NCBI GenBank assembly: GCA_900473185.1
Contig: UCKU01000008.1
Location: 259,565 to 323,564 of the forward strand
Length of the DNA: 64,000 bases
Direction of reading: 5' to 3'
Source: Hyphomicrobiales bacterium
Lineage (GTDB): Bacteria; Pseudomonadota; Alphaproteobacteria; Rhizobiales; Rhizobiaceae
The notes under the pieces were generated by a model. The model made no database searches. It was given only the letters and a program-made list of their open reading frames with translations, and was not told the origin of the DNA. Shown here in pieces: positions 9,169 to 17,881 of this stretch. A program made the translations under genes and the position numbers. Each line of letters opens with the position of its first letter. The first letter of the stretch is position 1.

Positions 9169-9801
9169 TCATGCGCCGGCACTGCCGCGGGCGGAGACTG
9201 CCGTGTACCATCGCCTGACGGCATTGGCATCCTCCGGTACGGGCATGTTGAACGCCCGTGTCGCAAAGTCGACGGTGACGAGCGCGGTGATATCGGCCGC
9301 CGAGAATCGGTCGCCGGCGACGAAGTCCACCGACTTCAGCCTGGCGTCGAGGTCACTGTAGAAATTCGCCACTCGCTGCCTGCTGCGCTCCACGAGATCG
9401 GGGATCTGCTCGTAGCCGTGCGGGCCTGAAATGGCGCGGCCCTTGAGGCCGGCTGCGGCGTTGCGCACGCCTTGCATGACGGCGGCGAAGCCTTCCAGTT
9501 CGGCGCGGCGCTCCCACATGGCGGTGACGGCCTTTTCCTCCGGTGTTGTGCCAAAGAGCGGTACGTCGGAATAGGCGTCATCGAGATAGCGCATGATGAC
9601 GGGCGCTTCGGCGATGACGCTGCCGTCGTCGAGTTCAAGTGCGGGAACGACGGCGCGCGGATTGATTGCCCGGTAGGCGTCCGACAATTGCTCTCGGGTG
9701 CTGAGATCGACAGCCACCAGCGCGATATCGAGGCCCTTTTCGGCGATCAGCATGCGCACGCGGCGGGAATTGGGCGAGCCGCTGGCGTGATGGAGTTTCA
9801 T
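9169..9801 (-). CDS. Glutathione S-transferase family protein
   Basis: A 210-residue cytosolic GST. The thioredoxin-like N-terminal domain (MKLHHASGSPNSRRVRMLIAE) has the conserved cis-Pro segment AVVPALELDDG and the glutathione-binding ES-type motif as EAPVIMRYLD. The C-terminal helical domain includes FVAGDRFSAADI, the usual GST folding motif. Substrate unknown. It is the last gene of a leftward group with two SDR genes, opposite a LysR regulator, suggesting a joint role in handling electrophiles or aldehydes. Confidence 0.88.
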   Translation of the reverse strand: MKLHHASGSPNSRRVRMLIAEKGLDIALVAVDLSTREQLSDAYRAINPRAVVPALELDDGSVIAEAPVIMRYLDDAYSDVPLFGTTPEEKAVTAMWERRAELEGFAAVMQGVRNAAAGLKGRAISGPHGYEQIPDLVERSRQRVANFYSDLDARLKSVDFVAGDRFSAADITALVTVDFATRAFNMPVPEDANAVRRWYTAVSARGSAGA

Positions 9802-9828
9802 GGTTTTATCCTTCTCGAATGTGAGGTT

Positions 9829-10575
9829 TTAGAGCTTCGATCCGCCGTCGGCATGGATGATGTCGCCGGTGATCCAGCGGGCCTGATCCGAAGCGAGGAA
9901 GGCGATAGCGTCGCCGATATCCTCGGGCACAGCGAGGCGTTTCAGGGATTGCATGCCGAGGGCGAAATCGCGGCCGGCATCGGTCTTGGTGAAGTTGGAC
10001 ATATCCGTCTGCACCACGCCGGGGGCCACCGCATTGACGCGGATGCCGCGCGGGCCGAGGGCGGCGGCGAAGTGGGTGACGAGTGTGTCAATCGCTCCTT
10101 TGGTCGCGGCATAGGCATAGATCGTTCCGACAGAGGCGCGGGCGGCGAGCGAGGAGACGAGCACGATGCTGCTGCCCTCATGCAGGATCGGCAGCAGCTG
10201 CTGCACGAGGAAGAAGGGTGCGCGGACATTGACGGCGAAAAGTCGATCGAAATCCTCCACCGTCGTTTCCTCGATCGGAGCGGCTTTGGAGATACCGGCA
10301 TTGGCGACGAGGATATCCAGCCGGTCGCCGACGATTTCGCGCACGCGGGCAGCGAGCTTATGCGGCCCGTCGGGGAGCGAGAGATCGGCGCCGACCGCTT
10401 CGGCGCGGCCGCCGGCGAGGCGGATATCCTCAACGACCACTTCAGCTTCCTGTTTGCCGCTCGAGTAGTGCACGAGCACCTGGGCGCCGGCCTTGGCGAG
10501 GGCGAGCGCAGCCGCGCGGCCGATGCCGCGCGATGCGCCCGTGACCAGGGCAGTTTTTCCGTTGCAGTTGGTCAC
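9829..10575 (-). CDS. SDR-family oxidoreductase
   Basis: A classical short-chain dehydrogenase of 248 residues. NAD(P)-binding GASRGIG is at 13-19, NAG at 92-94, and the catalytic Ser142, Tyr155, Lys159. Arg at position 16 and the following region fit FabG-like enzymes that prefer NADPH. The GTG at 10575 is chosen because AAGGAG lies 6 nt upstream and its N-terminus (VTNCNGKTALVTG) aligns with its neighbour's MTKLNGKTALVTG; an ATG at 10605 would overlap the upstream gene. It is about half identical by eye to the next SDR, suggesting an old tandem duplication. Confidence 0.88.
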   Translation of the reverse strand: MTNCNGKTALVTGASRGIGRAAALALAKAGAQVLVHYSSGKQEAEVVVEDIRLAGGRAEAVGADLSLPDGPHKLAARVREIVGDRLDILVANAGISKAAPIEETTVEDFDRLFAVNVRAPFFLVQQLLPILHEGSSIVLVSSLAARASVGTIYAYAATKGAIDTLVTHFAAALGPRGIRVNAVAPGVVQTDMSNFTKTDAGRDFALGMQSLKRLAVPEDIGDAIAFLASDQARWITGDIIHADGGSKL

Positions 10576-10585
10576 GGTGCTCTCC

Positions 10586-11326
10586 TTAAGCGTTGGTGCC
10601 GCCATCGATGCTCAGATTGGCGCCGGTGATGTAGCTGGCCTCGGGGCCGGCGACGAAGGCGACCATGGCGGCGATATCATCGACGTGGCCGTAGCGCTTC
10701 AGGGCCGTATTGGCGATCTGCGGTTCGGCCCAGTCGCCGGCGGCAGGGTTGAGATCGGTATCGATCGGACCCGGCTGGACATTGTTGACGGTGATGCCGC
10801 GCGGGCCGACTTCACGAGCGAGGCCCTGCGTGAACATCTTCACTGCACCCTTGGTTGCAGCATAGGCGACGAGACCTGGTGTCATCATGCGTTCGCCGAT
10901 AACAGAGCCGATGGTGATGATGCGTCCGCCATCCGGCAGGTGCTTCAGCGCCGCTTGCGTGGTGACGAGGACGCCGCGCAGGTTGATGTCGATGACGCGG
11001 TCCATCTCTTCGATCGTCGTCTCTTCGAAGGTCTTGGGAATGGCTGTGCCGGCATTGTTGACGAGGATATCGAGGCGACCGAAAGCGGCGACCGTCTGCT
11101 CGACTGCAGCGGTGACAGCCCTGGCGTCGGCGGCATCCGCCTGGATGGCGATTGCCTTGCCGCCGGCCTTTTCGATCTCGCCGACGACGGCTGCGGCGGC
11201 ATCTGCGCCCTTGGTGTAGGTGATGGCGACGCTGGCGCCTTCGGCTGCCAGCCGTCTTGCGATGCCGGCACCGATGCCACGCGAGGCGCCCGTGACGAGG
11301 GCGGTCTTTCCATTGAGCTTGGTCAT
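10586..11326 (-). CDS. SDR-family oxidoreductase
   Basis: A 246-residue classical SDR: GASRGIG 13-19, NNAG 90-93, catalytic Ser141, Tyr155 and Lys159, and a C-terminal GANLSIDGGTNA. It lies first of three leftward genes (SDR, SDR, GST) with a 10-nt gap to the second. LysR-linked SDRs of this kind in rhizobia often act on small ketones or aldehydes, but the substrate is not visible. The regulator is divergent at 11714. Confidence 0.9.
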   Translation of the reverse strand: MTKLNGKTALVTGASRGIGAGIARRLAAEGASVAITYTKGADAAAAVVGEIEKAGGKAIAIQADAADARAVTAAVEQTVAAFGRLDILVNNAGTAIPKTFEETTIEEMDRVIDINLRGVLVTTQAALKHLPDGGRIITIGSVIGERMMTPGLVAYAATKGAVKMFTQGLAREVGPRGITVNNVQPGPIDTDLNPAAGDWAEPQIANTALKRYGHVDDIAAMVAFVAGPEASYITGANLSIDGGTNA

Positions 11327-11444
11327 TGTCTGGTTTCCTTGTCCTTGGTTGAATTTCGGGCGCGGTTACGAGTTCGCGGGTTTGGGCCGCGTTGCGCCGG
11401 TTCTCGGGTTGACGTCGGTTTCGGGTTTAGTCGGCAGTCATGCT

Positions 11445-11534
11445 TTAAGTGGCATGGCTGCCGCCGATGGCGATGGCGGCTGCCTGGCCTGCGGCGGCAT
11501 AGGCCGATGTGATGCGTATGACGATCGCAGGCAT
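11445..11534 (-). CDS. Possible 29-residue small peptide ahead of the SDR-SDR-GST group
   Basis: A short open frame in the divergent region, starting ATG at 11534 with AAGGA 8 nt upstream and ending TAA. The peptide is hydrophobic and Ala-rich (AAAGQAAAIAIGG). It could be a small membrane peptide or a leader ORF of the SDR operon. Length is too short for composition to prove coding; the good ribosome binding site is the main support. Confidence 0.3.
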   Translation of the reverse strand: MPAIVIRITSAYAAAGQAAAIAIGGSHAT

Positions 11535-11713
11535 GGTGTTAATCCTTTGACATCGCTTGTCTTACGGAATGATCCCTTCGTTTTCTCCCTCTTTCCCAGG
11601 GTTCCTGCCGAAGATTGTTTCGCTTCCGTTGAGCAATGATTTAGGCGCTGCTTGCGCATAAGAAAAAGACTTTGTAAGTGTAGTGTCATGCCTGAAAAGT
11701 ATGGGGTGCTCAC

Positions 11714-12628
11714 ATGGAACTCCGACATCTGCGCTATTTCATCGCCGTCGCCGAGGAAGGCAGCCTGACCGTCGCCGCCGAGCGGCGGCTGCATACGGCG
11801 CAGCCGTCGCTCAGCCGGCAGATCCGCGATCTCGAACAGGAAATCGGTGTGGCGCTGCTGATGCGCAGCGCCCGCGGCGTGGAACTGACCGAAGCGGGCA
11901 AGGTGTTTCTCGATCATGCGCGGCTTGCCATCGCGCAGGTGGAGGCGGGGCGCGAGGCGGCCCGGCGGGCGGCGCGGCCGGCCAAGCCCGGATTTGCCGT
12001 CGGCTTCCTGAGCGGCCAGGAGGTCAACTGGCTGACGGAGACCACGCGGCTTCTAGGGCCGGAACTGCGCAATATCGAGATGACGGTGTCGAGCGAGAAT
12101 TCGCCTGAATTGGCGGATGGTCTTTCCAGCGGCCGTCTCGATGTGGCCTTCCTGCGGCACGAGCCCAATCATCCCGAACTCGACTATGTGACGGTGGCGA
12201 CGGAACATTTCGTCGTGCTGATGCCGAGCGACCATCGCCTTGCCCGCGAGCAAAGCATCGATGTGGGTGAGCTCGCCAAGGAGACCTTCATCGGCGGCTC
12301 CGACATTGCCGGGCCGATGCGCCGGGCGATCGAGGATTATCTGGCGGCGAGCGGCCTCAACATCGAGCCGGCGCATCGCGTCCACAATCTCACCATGGCC
12401 ATGTCGCTGATCGCCTCGACGCGCGGCGTGGCGCTGCTGCCCGCTTATGCCGAAAACTTCCTGCCCTGGTCTGTGACCAGTCGGCCGCTGAGGGGCGAGC
12501 CGCCGACCATCGATCTCGCCGTCGGCTATAACAGGTCGAATGCTTCGCCGACGCTTGCCTATTTCCTGTCCAGGCTGAAGCAGCTCGGCAAGGAGCAGGT
12601 GCAGGCGGCGAAAGGTGGTGTCCGCTGA
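11714..12628 (+). CDS. LysR-family transcriptional regulator
   Basis: A 304-residue LTTR. The winged helix-turn-helix is at residues 1-60 (HLRYFIAVAEEGSLTVAAERRLHTAQPSLSR-type), followed by a linker helix and a periplasmic-binding-like effector domain from about 90. The MELRHLRYF start and DLEQEIGVALL region resemble the CatR/BenM branch, whose effectors are aromatic or small acids. It is transcribed away from the SDR-SDR-GST group, which is its likely target. The end is 3 nt from the convergent phosphotransferase gene. Confidence 0.92.
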   Translation: MELRHLRYFIAVAEEGSLTVAAERRLHTAQPSLSRQIRDLEQEIGVALLMRSARGVELTEAGKVFLDHARLAIAQVEAGREAARRAARPAKPGFAVGFLSGQEVNWLTETTRLLGPELRNIEMTVSSENSPELADGLSSGRLDVAFLRHEPNHPELDYVTVATEHFVVLMPSDHRLAREQSIDVGELAKETFIGGSDIAGPMRRAIEDYLAASGLNIEPAHRVHNLTMAMSLIASTRGVALLPAYAENFLPWSVTSRPLRGEPPTIDLAVGYNRSNASPTLAYFLSRLKQLGKEQVQAAKGGVR

Positions 12629-12631
12629 GTT

Positions 12632-13378
12632 CTATTCCTTGACGGGCGCAAGTGCTGCGAGATGCAGCAGATCCTCATTTTCCTCCGGCACGTTCTCCGC
12701 CAGACGCGCGGCTGATATGACGGGCAGCCAGGCGAATATCTTTTCGGAACTGATGTCGCTGCCCTTGGCGTAGGTCACGACATAGGCTTCGGCGATCGAG
12801 GGCAGGGCGCGGCGCAAGAGCAGATAGGTGCGGCAGACATCGGCGGCCGGGTTGCCGCTGCAGGCGTCCAGCCAGTCGATGATCGTCATGTCACCGCCGG
12901 CGCCGAGGATATTCCAGGGATGGAAATCGAAATGGCAGAGGCGGTCGCCATCGGGCAGGGCCTGGAGATCGGCGAGCAGGCGGTCCCGCAGGGCGTGTTG
13001 CAGGTCTTTCGCCTGTCGGATGTGGATTGACAGCCTTGCTTTCAGCGATGGCAGACCGGTGCCGGGTTCGCGGTGCAGGCGCTGGTGGAGTGCTGCCATC
13101 TGCTTGATGTCCGACAGCGGCGGCTCCGGCGTCATCTCATCGGCAAGGCTCGTGCCGGTCACGCGATCCATCAGCAGGCCCCAGCGACCGTGATAATCGC
13201 CGACGACGTGGACCCTGGGCGCTGGCAGTGAAAGCTTTTCCGCGATCGCCAGATTGGCAGCCTCGCGGAAGGCCGGGGCTTTCGGGCGGCCGGGCCTGTA
13301 GAGCTTCAGCGCCAGCGTGCCATGCTCAAAGACTTCCGCTTCCTTGCCGGCGCCGAGCAGACGGCCGATTTCGCTCAT
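12632..13378 (-). CDS. Kinase-fold phosphotransferase (APH family)
   Basis: A 248-residue small-molecule kinase-like protein. The catalytic loop HFDFHPWNIL and the metal-binding MTIIDWLDA are typical of the aminoglycoside phosphotransferase/choline kinase fold; the N-terminus has a short nucleotide loop (LGAGKEAEVFEHG) with a following Lys in LALKLYRPG. No resistance function can be claimed; similar rhizobial proteins act on unknown metabolites. ATG at 13378 with GGGAG 7 nt upstream; a longer frame to 13558 has unusual composition and no binding site. Confidence 0.85.
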   Translation of the reverse strand: MSEIGRLLGAGKEAEVFEHGTLALKLYRPGRPKAPAFREAANLAIAEKLSLPAPRVHVVGDYHGRWGLLMDRVTGTSLADEMTPEPPLSDIKQMAALHQRLHREPGTGLPSLKARLSIHIRQAKDLQHALRDRLLADLQALPDGDRLCHFDFHPWNILGAGGDMTIIDWLDACSGNPAADVCRTYLLLRRALPSIAEAYVVTYAKGSDISSEKIFAWLPVISAARLAENVPEENEDLLHLAALAPVKE

Positions 13379-13578
13379 GTCGGGCTCCCGTTCATTGCGT
13401 GTATTCCAGAGCGATGTGGTGCTGATCTTTGTGGCGGGAAGGGGAGGAAAGAGGATCGATTGTTGCGGCTGTGGAGACACTGTGTCTGTGCTGGCAGGCT
13501 TTATCCGACGCGCCAGGCGTGGATGATGGCCGCGAAATAGGGCCATCCTGATATCCATGGCCTGTCATTGGGGGTGTT

Positions 13579-14352
13579 ATGACCATCAACAATAAACGCT
13601 CGGAAGCGGTCGCCTGCTGCGGCGAGGAAATCCTGTCGCGCGAACTGCTGCTAAGCGGTACTTTCGCCGACCTGATTGCCGGGGAGGCGCCGTCGCTCCG
13701 GCTTTTGAGCGACGAGGAGCGGCGGGCATCGCTGGCATCGATGCTTGCTGCGCGGCCGGAGGGCGATGTCTGGATTTTCGCCTATGGCTCGCTGATCTGG
13801 AATCCGATCATTCTGAGCGTCGAAAGCCGGAAAGCCCGCATCGAGGGTTGGCGCCGGTCCTTCTGTCTTGCCACCGTCTCCGGGCGCGGCTCGCCCGACA
13901 ATCCCGGCCTCGTGCTCGGGCTGGATGCGGGCGGCGCCTGCGACGGCGTGGCTTTGCGTCTGGAGGAAGACGATGTCGTGCACGAACTCGAGCTGTTGTG
14001 GCGGCGGGAGATGGTGGCCGAGGCCTATATTCCGCGCTGGGTCGATCTGCTTGATGAAGAGGGCGCCCGTTTTGGAAGCGGCATCGCCTTCACCATGAAC
14101 CCGCAGGCAAACACCTATGCCGGTGGTCTTTCCAGGGAGGCGACCGTTCAGCGGCTTGCGACGGCCGCAGGCAGCATCGGCAGCTCGGCCGACTATCTGT
14201 TCCGCACGCGTGACGGGCTGCGGGCGCTCGATATGTGGGACGAGCTCTTGGAAGAGCTTGCCGTCGAGGTGGAAGAGGCGCAACGCAGGCTACAGCAATT
14301 GCCTGTCGAGGAATTTCGATCCGCTGTTGTGCCGAAGGCTCCGCTGGAATAG
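13579..14352 (+). CDS. chaC: Glutathione-specific gamma-glutamylcyclotransferase ChaC
   Basis: A 257-residue ChaC-family enzyme that cleaves glutathione to 5-oxoproline and Cys-Gly in the cytosol. The signature nucleotide-like loop YGSLIWNP is at about residues 71-78, followed by the GWRRSFCL segment and the acidic EELELLWRREM region in which the catalytic Glu is expected. An N-terminal extension of about 60 residues precedes the fold. It may help recycle glutathione used by GST-type detoxification nearby, but no operon link is visible. Confidence 0.9.
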   Translation: MTINNKRSEAVACCGEEILSRELLLSGTFADLIAGEAPSLRLLSDEERRASLASMLAARPEGDVWIFAYGSLIWNPIILSVESRKARIEGWRRSFCLATVSGRGSPDNPGLVLGLDAGGACDGVALRLEEDDVVHELELLWRREMVAEAYIPRWVDLLDEEGARFGSGIAFTMNPQANTYAGGLSREATVQRLATAAGSIGSSADYLFRTRDGLRALDMWDELLEELAVEVEEAQRRLQQLPVEEFRSAVVPKAPLE

Positions 14353-14378
14353 CGGAGCCTTCGACGCGGTTTTGCCGA

Positions 14379-15410
14379 TCAGCCGGCGGCGCGTTCGGCG
14401 GGCGGACGGCGGCGCAAGCTCGCGGTCTGGATCGCCGGGGGCTGGTAGTTGGCTTCCAGCGGGCCGGTTTCGGTGCCTGGTGGTACGATGGCGTCGATGG
14501 CATCGAGCAGTTCGTCGCTCAGACGTACTTGCGCGCCGGCAAGGAGATCATCGAGCTGTTCCATGGTGCGCGGGCCGAGGATCGCCGAAGTGACACCCGG
14601 ATGGGCGATGACGAAGGCAAGCGCCATGTGGGTGAGCGAGATGCCGGCACCTTCAGCGAGCGGAATGAGTTGCTCGACGGCATCGAGGCTGTTCTCGTTC
14701 GACATCTGCTTGGGGAAGTACGCAACGCGAGTGCTGGCGGGTTGGGCCGCACCCCGGCGGTAGCGGCCGGTCAGCATGCCCATCGCGAGCGGGCTCCAGA
14801 CGAGAGCACCCATGCCGTAGCGTTCGAGGGTCGGCAGGACTTCGCGCTCGATGCCGCGATGCAGGATGGAGTAGGGCGGCTGCTCAGTGCGGAAGCGGGC
14901 GAGGCCGCGCTTTTCGGAAACCCATTGCGCCTCGATGATGTCGGAGGCGGGAAAGGTGGAGGAGCCGATGGCGCGGATCTTGCCTGCGCGCATCAGGTCG
15001 GTCATCGCAGACAGGGTTTCCTCGACATCGGTATCCGGGGCGGGGCGGTGCATCTGGAAGAGATCGATATAATCGGTCTGCAGGCGGCGGAGAGAATCTT
15101 CGACGGCCCGATAGATCCAGCGGCGCGAGCTGCCCTGCTGGTTCGGATCCTGCCCCATCGGGATGAAGCATTTGGTGGCGAGCACGACGTTATCACGCCG
15201 GCCCTTCAGCGCCTTGCCGACGATCTCTTCGGATTCGCCGTGGCTGTACATGTCGGCGGTATCGATGAAGTTGATGCCGGTATCGAGTGCCTTGTGGATG
15301 ATGCGGATGGAGTCGTCGTGATCGGCATTGCCGATGGCGCCGAACATCATGGCGCCAAGGCAGTAGGGGCTGACCTTGATGCCGGTGCGGCCAAGGGGAC
15401 GGTATTGCAT
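14379..15410 (-). CDS. Aldo/keto reductase
   Basis: A 343-residue NADPH-dependent reductase. The catalytic tetrad is Asp50 and Tyr55 (FIDTADMYSHGESE), Lys80 (LATKCF) and His121 (FQMHRPAP). It belongs to the YajO/Tas-like branch (AKR11/12-type) by the MQYRPLGRTGIKVSPYCLG start. The ATG at 15410 has AAAGGAA upstream; the frame continues to 15539 but that part lies in the regulatory region. It is divergent from a TetR gene, with two matching operators between them, so it is probably repressed by that TetR and induced by its substrate or a toxic aldehyde. Confidence 0.9.
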   Translation of the reverse strand: MQYRPLGRTGIKVSPYCLGAMMFGAIGNADHDDSIRIIHKALDTGINFIDTADMYSHGESEEIVGKALKGRRDNVVLATKCFIPMGQDPNQQGSSRRWIYRAVEDSLRRLQTDYIDLFQMHRPAPDTDVEETLSAMTDLMRAGKIRAIGSSTFPASDIIEAQWVSEKRGLARFRTEQPPYSILHRGIEREVLPTLERYGMGALVWSPLAMGMLTGRYRRGAAQPASTRVAYFPKQMSNENSLDAVEQLIPLAEGAGISLTHMALAFVIAHPGVTSAILGPRTMEQLDDLLAGAQVRLSDELLDAIDAIVPPGTETGPLEANYQPPAIQTASLRRRPPAERAAG

Positions 15411-15495
15411 CTTCGTTTCCTTTAATCTGGCCATGCCCTCGCGGGCATGATTGGAATCTGGCAAGGTCCTGTTGAACAGGTTATAAGCGCGCATC

Positions 15496-15510
15496 CGGAA
15501 CGCTGTTCCG
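15496..15510. promoter_or_regulatory. TetR operator, copy 1
   Basis: CGGAAC-GCT-GTTCCG, a perfect 6-bp inverted repeat. Its centre is 21 bp (two helical turns) from that of copy 2. Lies between divergent aldo/keto reductase and tetR genes. Confidence 0.75.
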
Positions 15511-15515
15511 TTTAT

Positions 15516-15532
15516 ACGGAACAATGTTCCGT
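15516..15532. promoter_or_regulatory. TetR operator, copy 2
   Basis: ACGGAAC-AAT-GTTCCGT, a perfect 7-bp inverted repeat sharing the GGAAC-N3-GTTCC core with copy 1. It ends 18 nt before the tetR start codon, so binding would repress tetR itself. Confidence 0.8.
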
Positions 15533-15550
15533 TTTGCAAGAGGTGTTGAT

Positions 15551-16171
15551 GTGACTTACGGGACGGACAGCCCGGGCGTGCCGCGTGAGGCTGATGGTGG
15601 CCATGAAAGGCCTGTAAGAGCGGATGCGCGGCGTAACCTGGATTCGCTGCTGAAAGCCGCCTTGGATGTATTTGCCACTTCCGGCGTGGATGCGCCGGTA
15701 CGCGAGATCGCGGAAAAGGCCGGTGTCGGCGTCGGCACGGTCTATCGCCATTTTCCGCAGCGCTCCGATCTCATCAAGGCGGTCATGCGCAACGAAGTGG
15801 ATGCCTGCGCCGATGCTGCGGTGACACTGGCTGTCGAGTATGAGCCGGGCGAGGCGCTGTCGCGCTGGATGCAGCGCTTTACCGATTTCATCATGGCCAA
15901 GCGCGGCCTTGCCGCAGCGCTCCATTCCGGCGACCCGGCCTATCAGGCGCTGCCTGTCTATTTCGAGCAGCGCATGATCCCGGCATTGCAGGGCCTGCTG
16001 GACAGGGCCGTTGCCGCCGGAGCTGCACGCGGCGATGTCGAGGCGAGCGAACTCCTGCGCGCCGGCGCGCAGCTTTCCAATCTCGGGCAGGGGAATGATC
16101 CGGCGACGACGCGGCGGATGATCACGCTCCTGGTGGATGGGCTGCGTTATCGGGCGGAGTTCAAGGGGTGA
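15551..16171 (+). CDS. TetR/AcrR-family transcriptional regulator
   Basis: A 206-residue repressor. The helix-turn-helix is seen at about residues 45-66 (VREIAEKAGVGVGTVYRHFPQRSDL); the rest is the all-helical ligand domain with a SetR-like C-terminus (NLGQGNDPATTRRMITLLVDGL). The start is taken as GTG at 15551, preceded by AAGAGG; an ATG at 15524 lies inside operator copy 2. Divergent from the aldo/keto reductase, whose expression it likely controls together with its own. Confidence 0.88.
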   Translation: MTYGTDSPGVPREADGGHERPVRADARRNLDSLLKAALDVFATSGVDAPVREIAEKAGVGVGTVYRHFPQRSDLIKAVMRNEVDACADAAVTLAVEYEPGEALSRWMQRFTDFIMAKRGLAAALHSGDPAYQALPVYFEQRMIPALQGLLDRAVAAGAARGDVEASELLRAGAQLSNLGQGNDPATTRRMITLLVDGLRYRAEFKG

Positions 16172-16232
16172 GGTCGTTCGGCGTCGCTAAAAAGGGTTGC
16201 TATGCAGCGTGTCCGTTCCATCGGAGATGTCG

Positions 16233-16832
16233 ATGATGACGGGCAATGTTTCGGCTATATTAAGTTTGCCGCGGGACGCATGGCATCTCTATCGAATGGT
16301 AGCTGCTTGCCTGCTTAGCACCGCTTGCGCAGTCTATATTCAAGCCTTCGACTTTTGGCCTTTAGATGGGGGCGGTCTTGCTGGCGAATTGCGTTTCCTG
16401 CTCGATTTTCCGGGTTCTCTGGTGCTGTTTCTGCCCACATATATCTCGGTTTTCATTTGGCTTGTTAGCGCGATAGTCGCATTGTTCCGACGACGTTTTC
16501 GCCTTGTAGCGAGCAACGTGATTGCCCTTGCACTCGCTTTTGGTTGCTTTGCGACGGTGATGATCGTGCCGATTTTCGATCCTTGGTTTTGGTATGTCGT
16601 CATCAACCGGTCGCGGCTTGAGGCTGTCGTTGCAGCACATCAAGTCAGCGGGACGAAGCCAAAGTCTGTGACCATCGGCGACTGGGACGTATCAACCGGC
16701 TTCGCGGGCGTAAGCCCCAATCACTTCGTCGCTCTGATCTATGATGAAAACGAAGGGGCGGATGTCGAAGCACCAGATGCGATAAAGAAGCACCTCTATG
16801 GCCACTTTTACAGGCAGGACACTTATCAGTAA
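16233..16832 (+). CDS. Hypothetical membrane protein, low G+C
   Basis: About 199 residues with three hydrophobic segments in the first 115 residues (near 20-40, 52-80 and 90-112), then a soluble C-terminal part (VAAHQVSGTKPKSVTIGDW...). The base composition is visibly poorer in G+C and codon use less biased than its neighbours, which suggests recent acquisition. I do not recognise the family. Start at 16233 is chosen for CGGAG 6 nt upstream; TTG at 16197 and ATG at 16227 or 16236 are alternatives. It sits alone between tetR and a convergent transporter gene. Confidence 0.65.
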   Translation: MMTGNVSAILSLPRDAWHLYRMVAACLLSTACAVYIQAFDFWPLDGGGLAGELRFLLDFPGSLVLFLPTYISVFIWLVSAIVALFRRRFRLVASNVIALALAFGCFATVMIVPIFDPWFWYVVINRSRLEAVVAAHQVSGTKPKSVTIGDWDVSTGFAGVSPNHFVALIYDENEGADVEAPDAIKKHLYGHFYRQDTYQ

Positions 16833-16841
16833 GCGTCACGC

Positions 16842-17807
16842 TTATCCTGACGTTGGGGCGGTCTTCGGCTTCAAGAGAATGATCAGCAGCAGCCCGGCAA
16901 TGATCAGCGCCGCACCTTCGAGGTGATAGGTCTGCAGCTTTTCGCCGAGGATCAGATAGGCGAGCACGGCGATGAAGATCGTCTGGATGTAGAGGAGCAC
17001 GCCGGCGCGGGCGGCGCCCAGCGCCTCGATGCTGCGATTGAAGAGATAATACATCAACGCGCCGCCGGGGATTGCGACATAGGCGAGCGCGATGAGGCCG
17101 CTCGTATTGAGCGTCGTGCGTTCGTCGGCGGCGAGTTCGTAGAGGTAGAAGGGCAGTGCGGTCAGCGCTGCGGCACCGAGCAGCAGGACGAGCAGGGCAA
17201 GGCGGTTCAGGTCGAATTTCGCGCGGCGCAGCAGCACAGTGTAGAGGCTGAAGCAGAAGGCGCCGGCGACGATCCAGAGTTCGCCGGGATTGAAGTCGAG
17301 GCGCAACAGCGCATCCGGGCTGCCTTTGACGATGATGAGAAGGATGCCGAGGAAGGCGAGGACGGAGCCGGCCACCTGCCAGCTTCCCATCGGCTCGGAC
17401 AGCATCAGGCGGGCAAGGATCATGGTAATGATCGGGATCAGCGCGATGATGATGCCGGCGGTGGTGGCATCGGCATGTTGGAGGCCGACGAAGATCAGGC
17501 CCTGGCAGATGGCAAGCCCCATGCCGCCGATGAAAAGCAACTCAAGGCCACGCGTCCGCACCAGCGCGAGCATCTCTGAAAAGTGGCGGTGGACGATCGG
17601 CAGCAGGATCGCGAAGGCGATCAGCACGCGCCAGAAGCAGAGCGCCCAGGGCGGCATTTCGGTGGAGACCCATTTGGCGGCGATATAGACGCCGGCTGAC
17701 ACGAGCCAGCAGAGAACGCCCACGGAATAGGCGCCTGCAAGCGAGCCGCCTGCCGCCCGTTCCGTCCCGACAGTATCACGATGGACTGCCAAGACATGTA
17801 TCGCCAT
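16842..17807 (-). CDS. EamA/DMT-family transporter
   Basis: A 321-residue inner-membrane protein with ten hydrophobic helices arranged as two EamA repeats (about residues 27-160 and 175-312), as in RhaT/YdcZ-type drug/metabolite exporters. Features such as the GEKLQTYHLEGAALIIAGLLLI end match the family. Direction is probably export of amino acids or small metabolites; the substrate is unknown. It begins at 17807; the DUF4405 gene lies upstream on the same strand with a 74-nt gap. Confidence 0.88.
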   Translation of the reverse strand: MAIHVLAVHRDTVGTERAAGGSLAGAYSVGVLCWLVSAGVYIAAKWVSTEMPPWALCFWRVLIAFAILLPIVHRHFSEMLALVRTRGLELLFIGGMGLAICQGLIFVGLQHADATTAGIIIALIPIITMILARLMLSEPMGSWQVAGSVLAFLGILLIIVKGSPDALLRLDFNPGELWIVAGAFCFSLYTVLLRRAKFDLNRLALLVLLLGAAALTALPFYLYELAADERTTLNTSGLIALAYVAIPGGALMYYLFNRSIEALGAARAGVLLYIQTIFIAVLAYLILGEKLQTYHLEGAALIIAGLLLIILLKPKTAPTSG

Positions 17808-17881
17808 CGGCTAGTTATGCCACAATTTCCGGGCGCCGCACAGGTGAAGGCGCTGTCGGCAATAAGCGGTAGGAAGCAGGC

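Noticed and set aside
13379..13558. N-terminal extension of the phosphotransferase
   Set aside because: The extension is not part of the kinase fold and the internal ATG has a better binding site.
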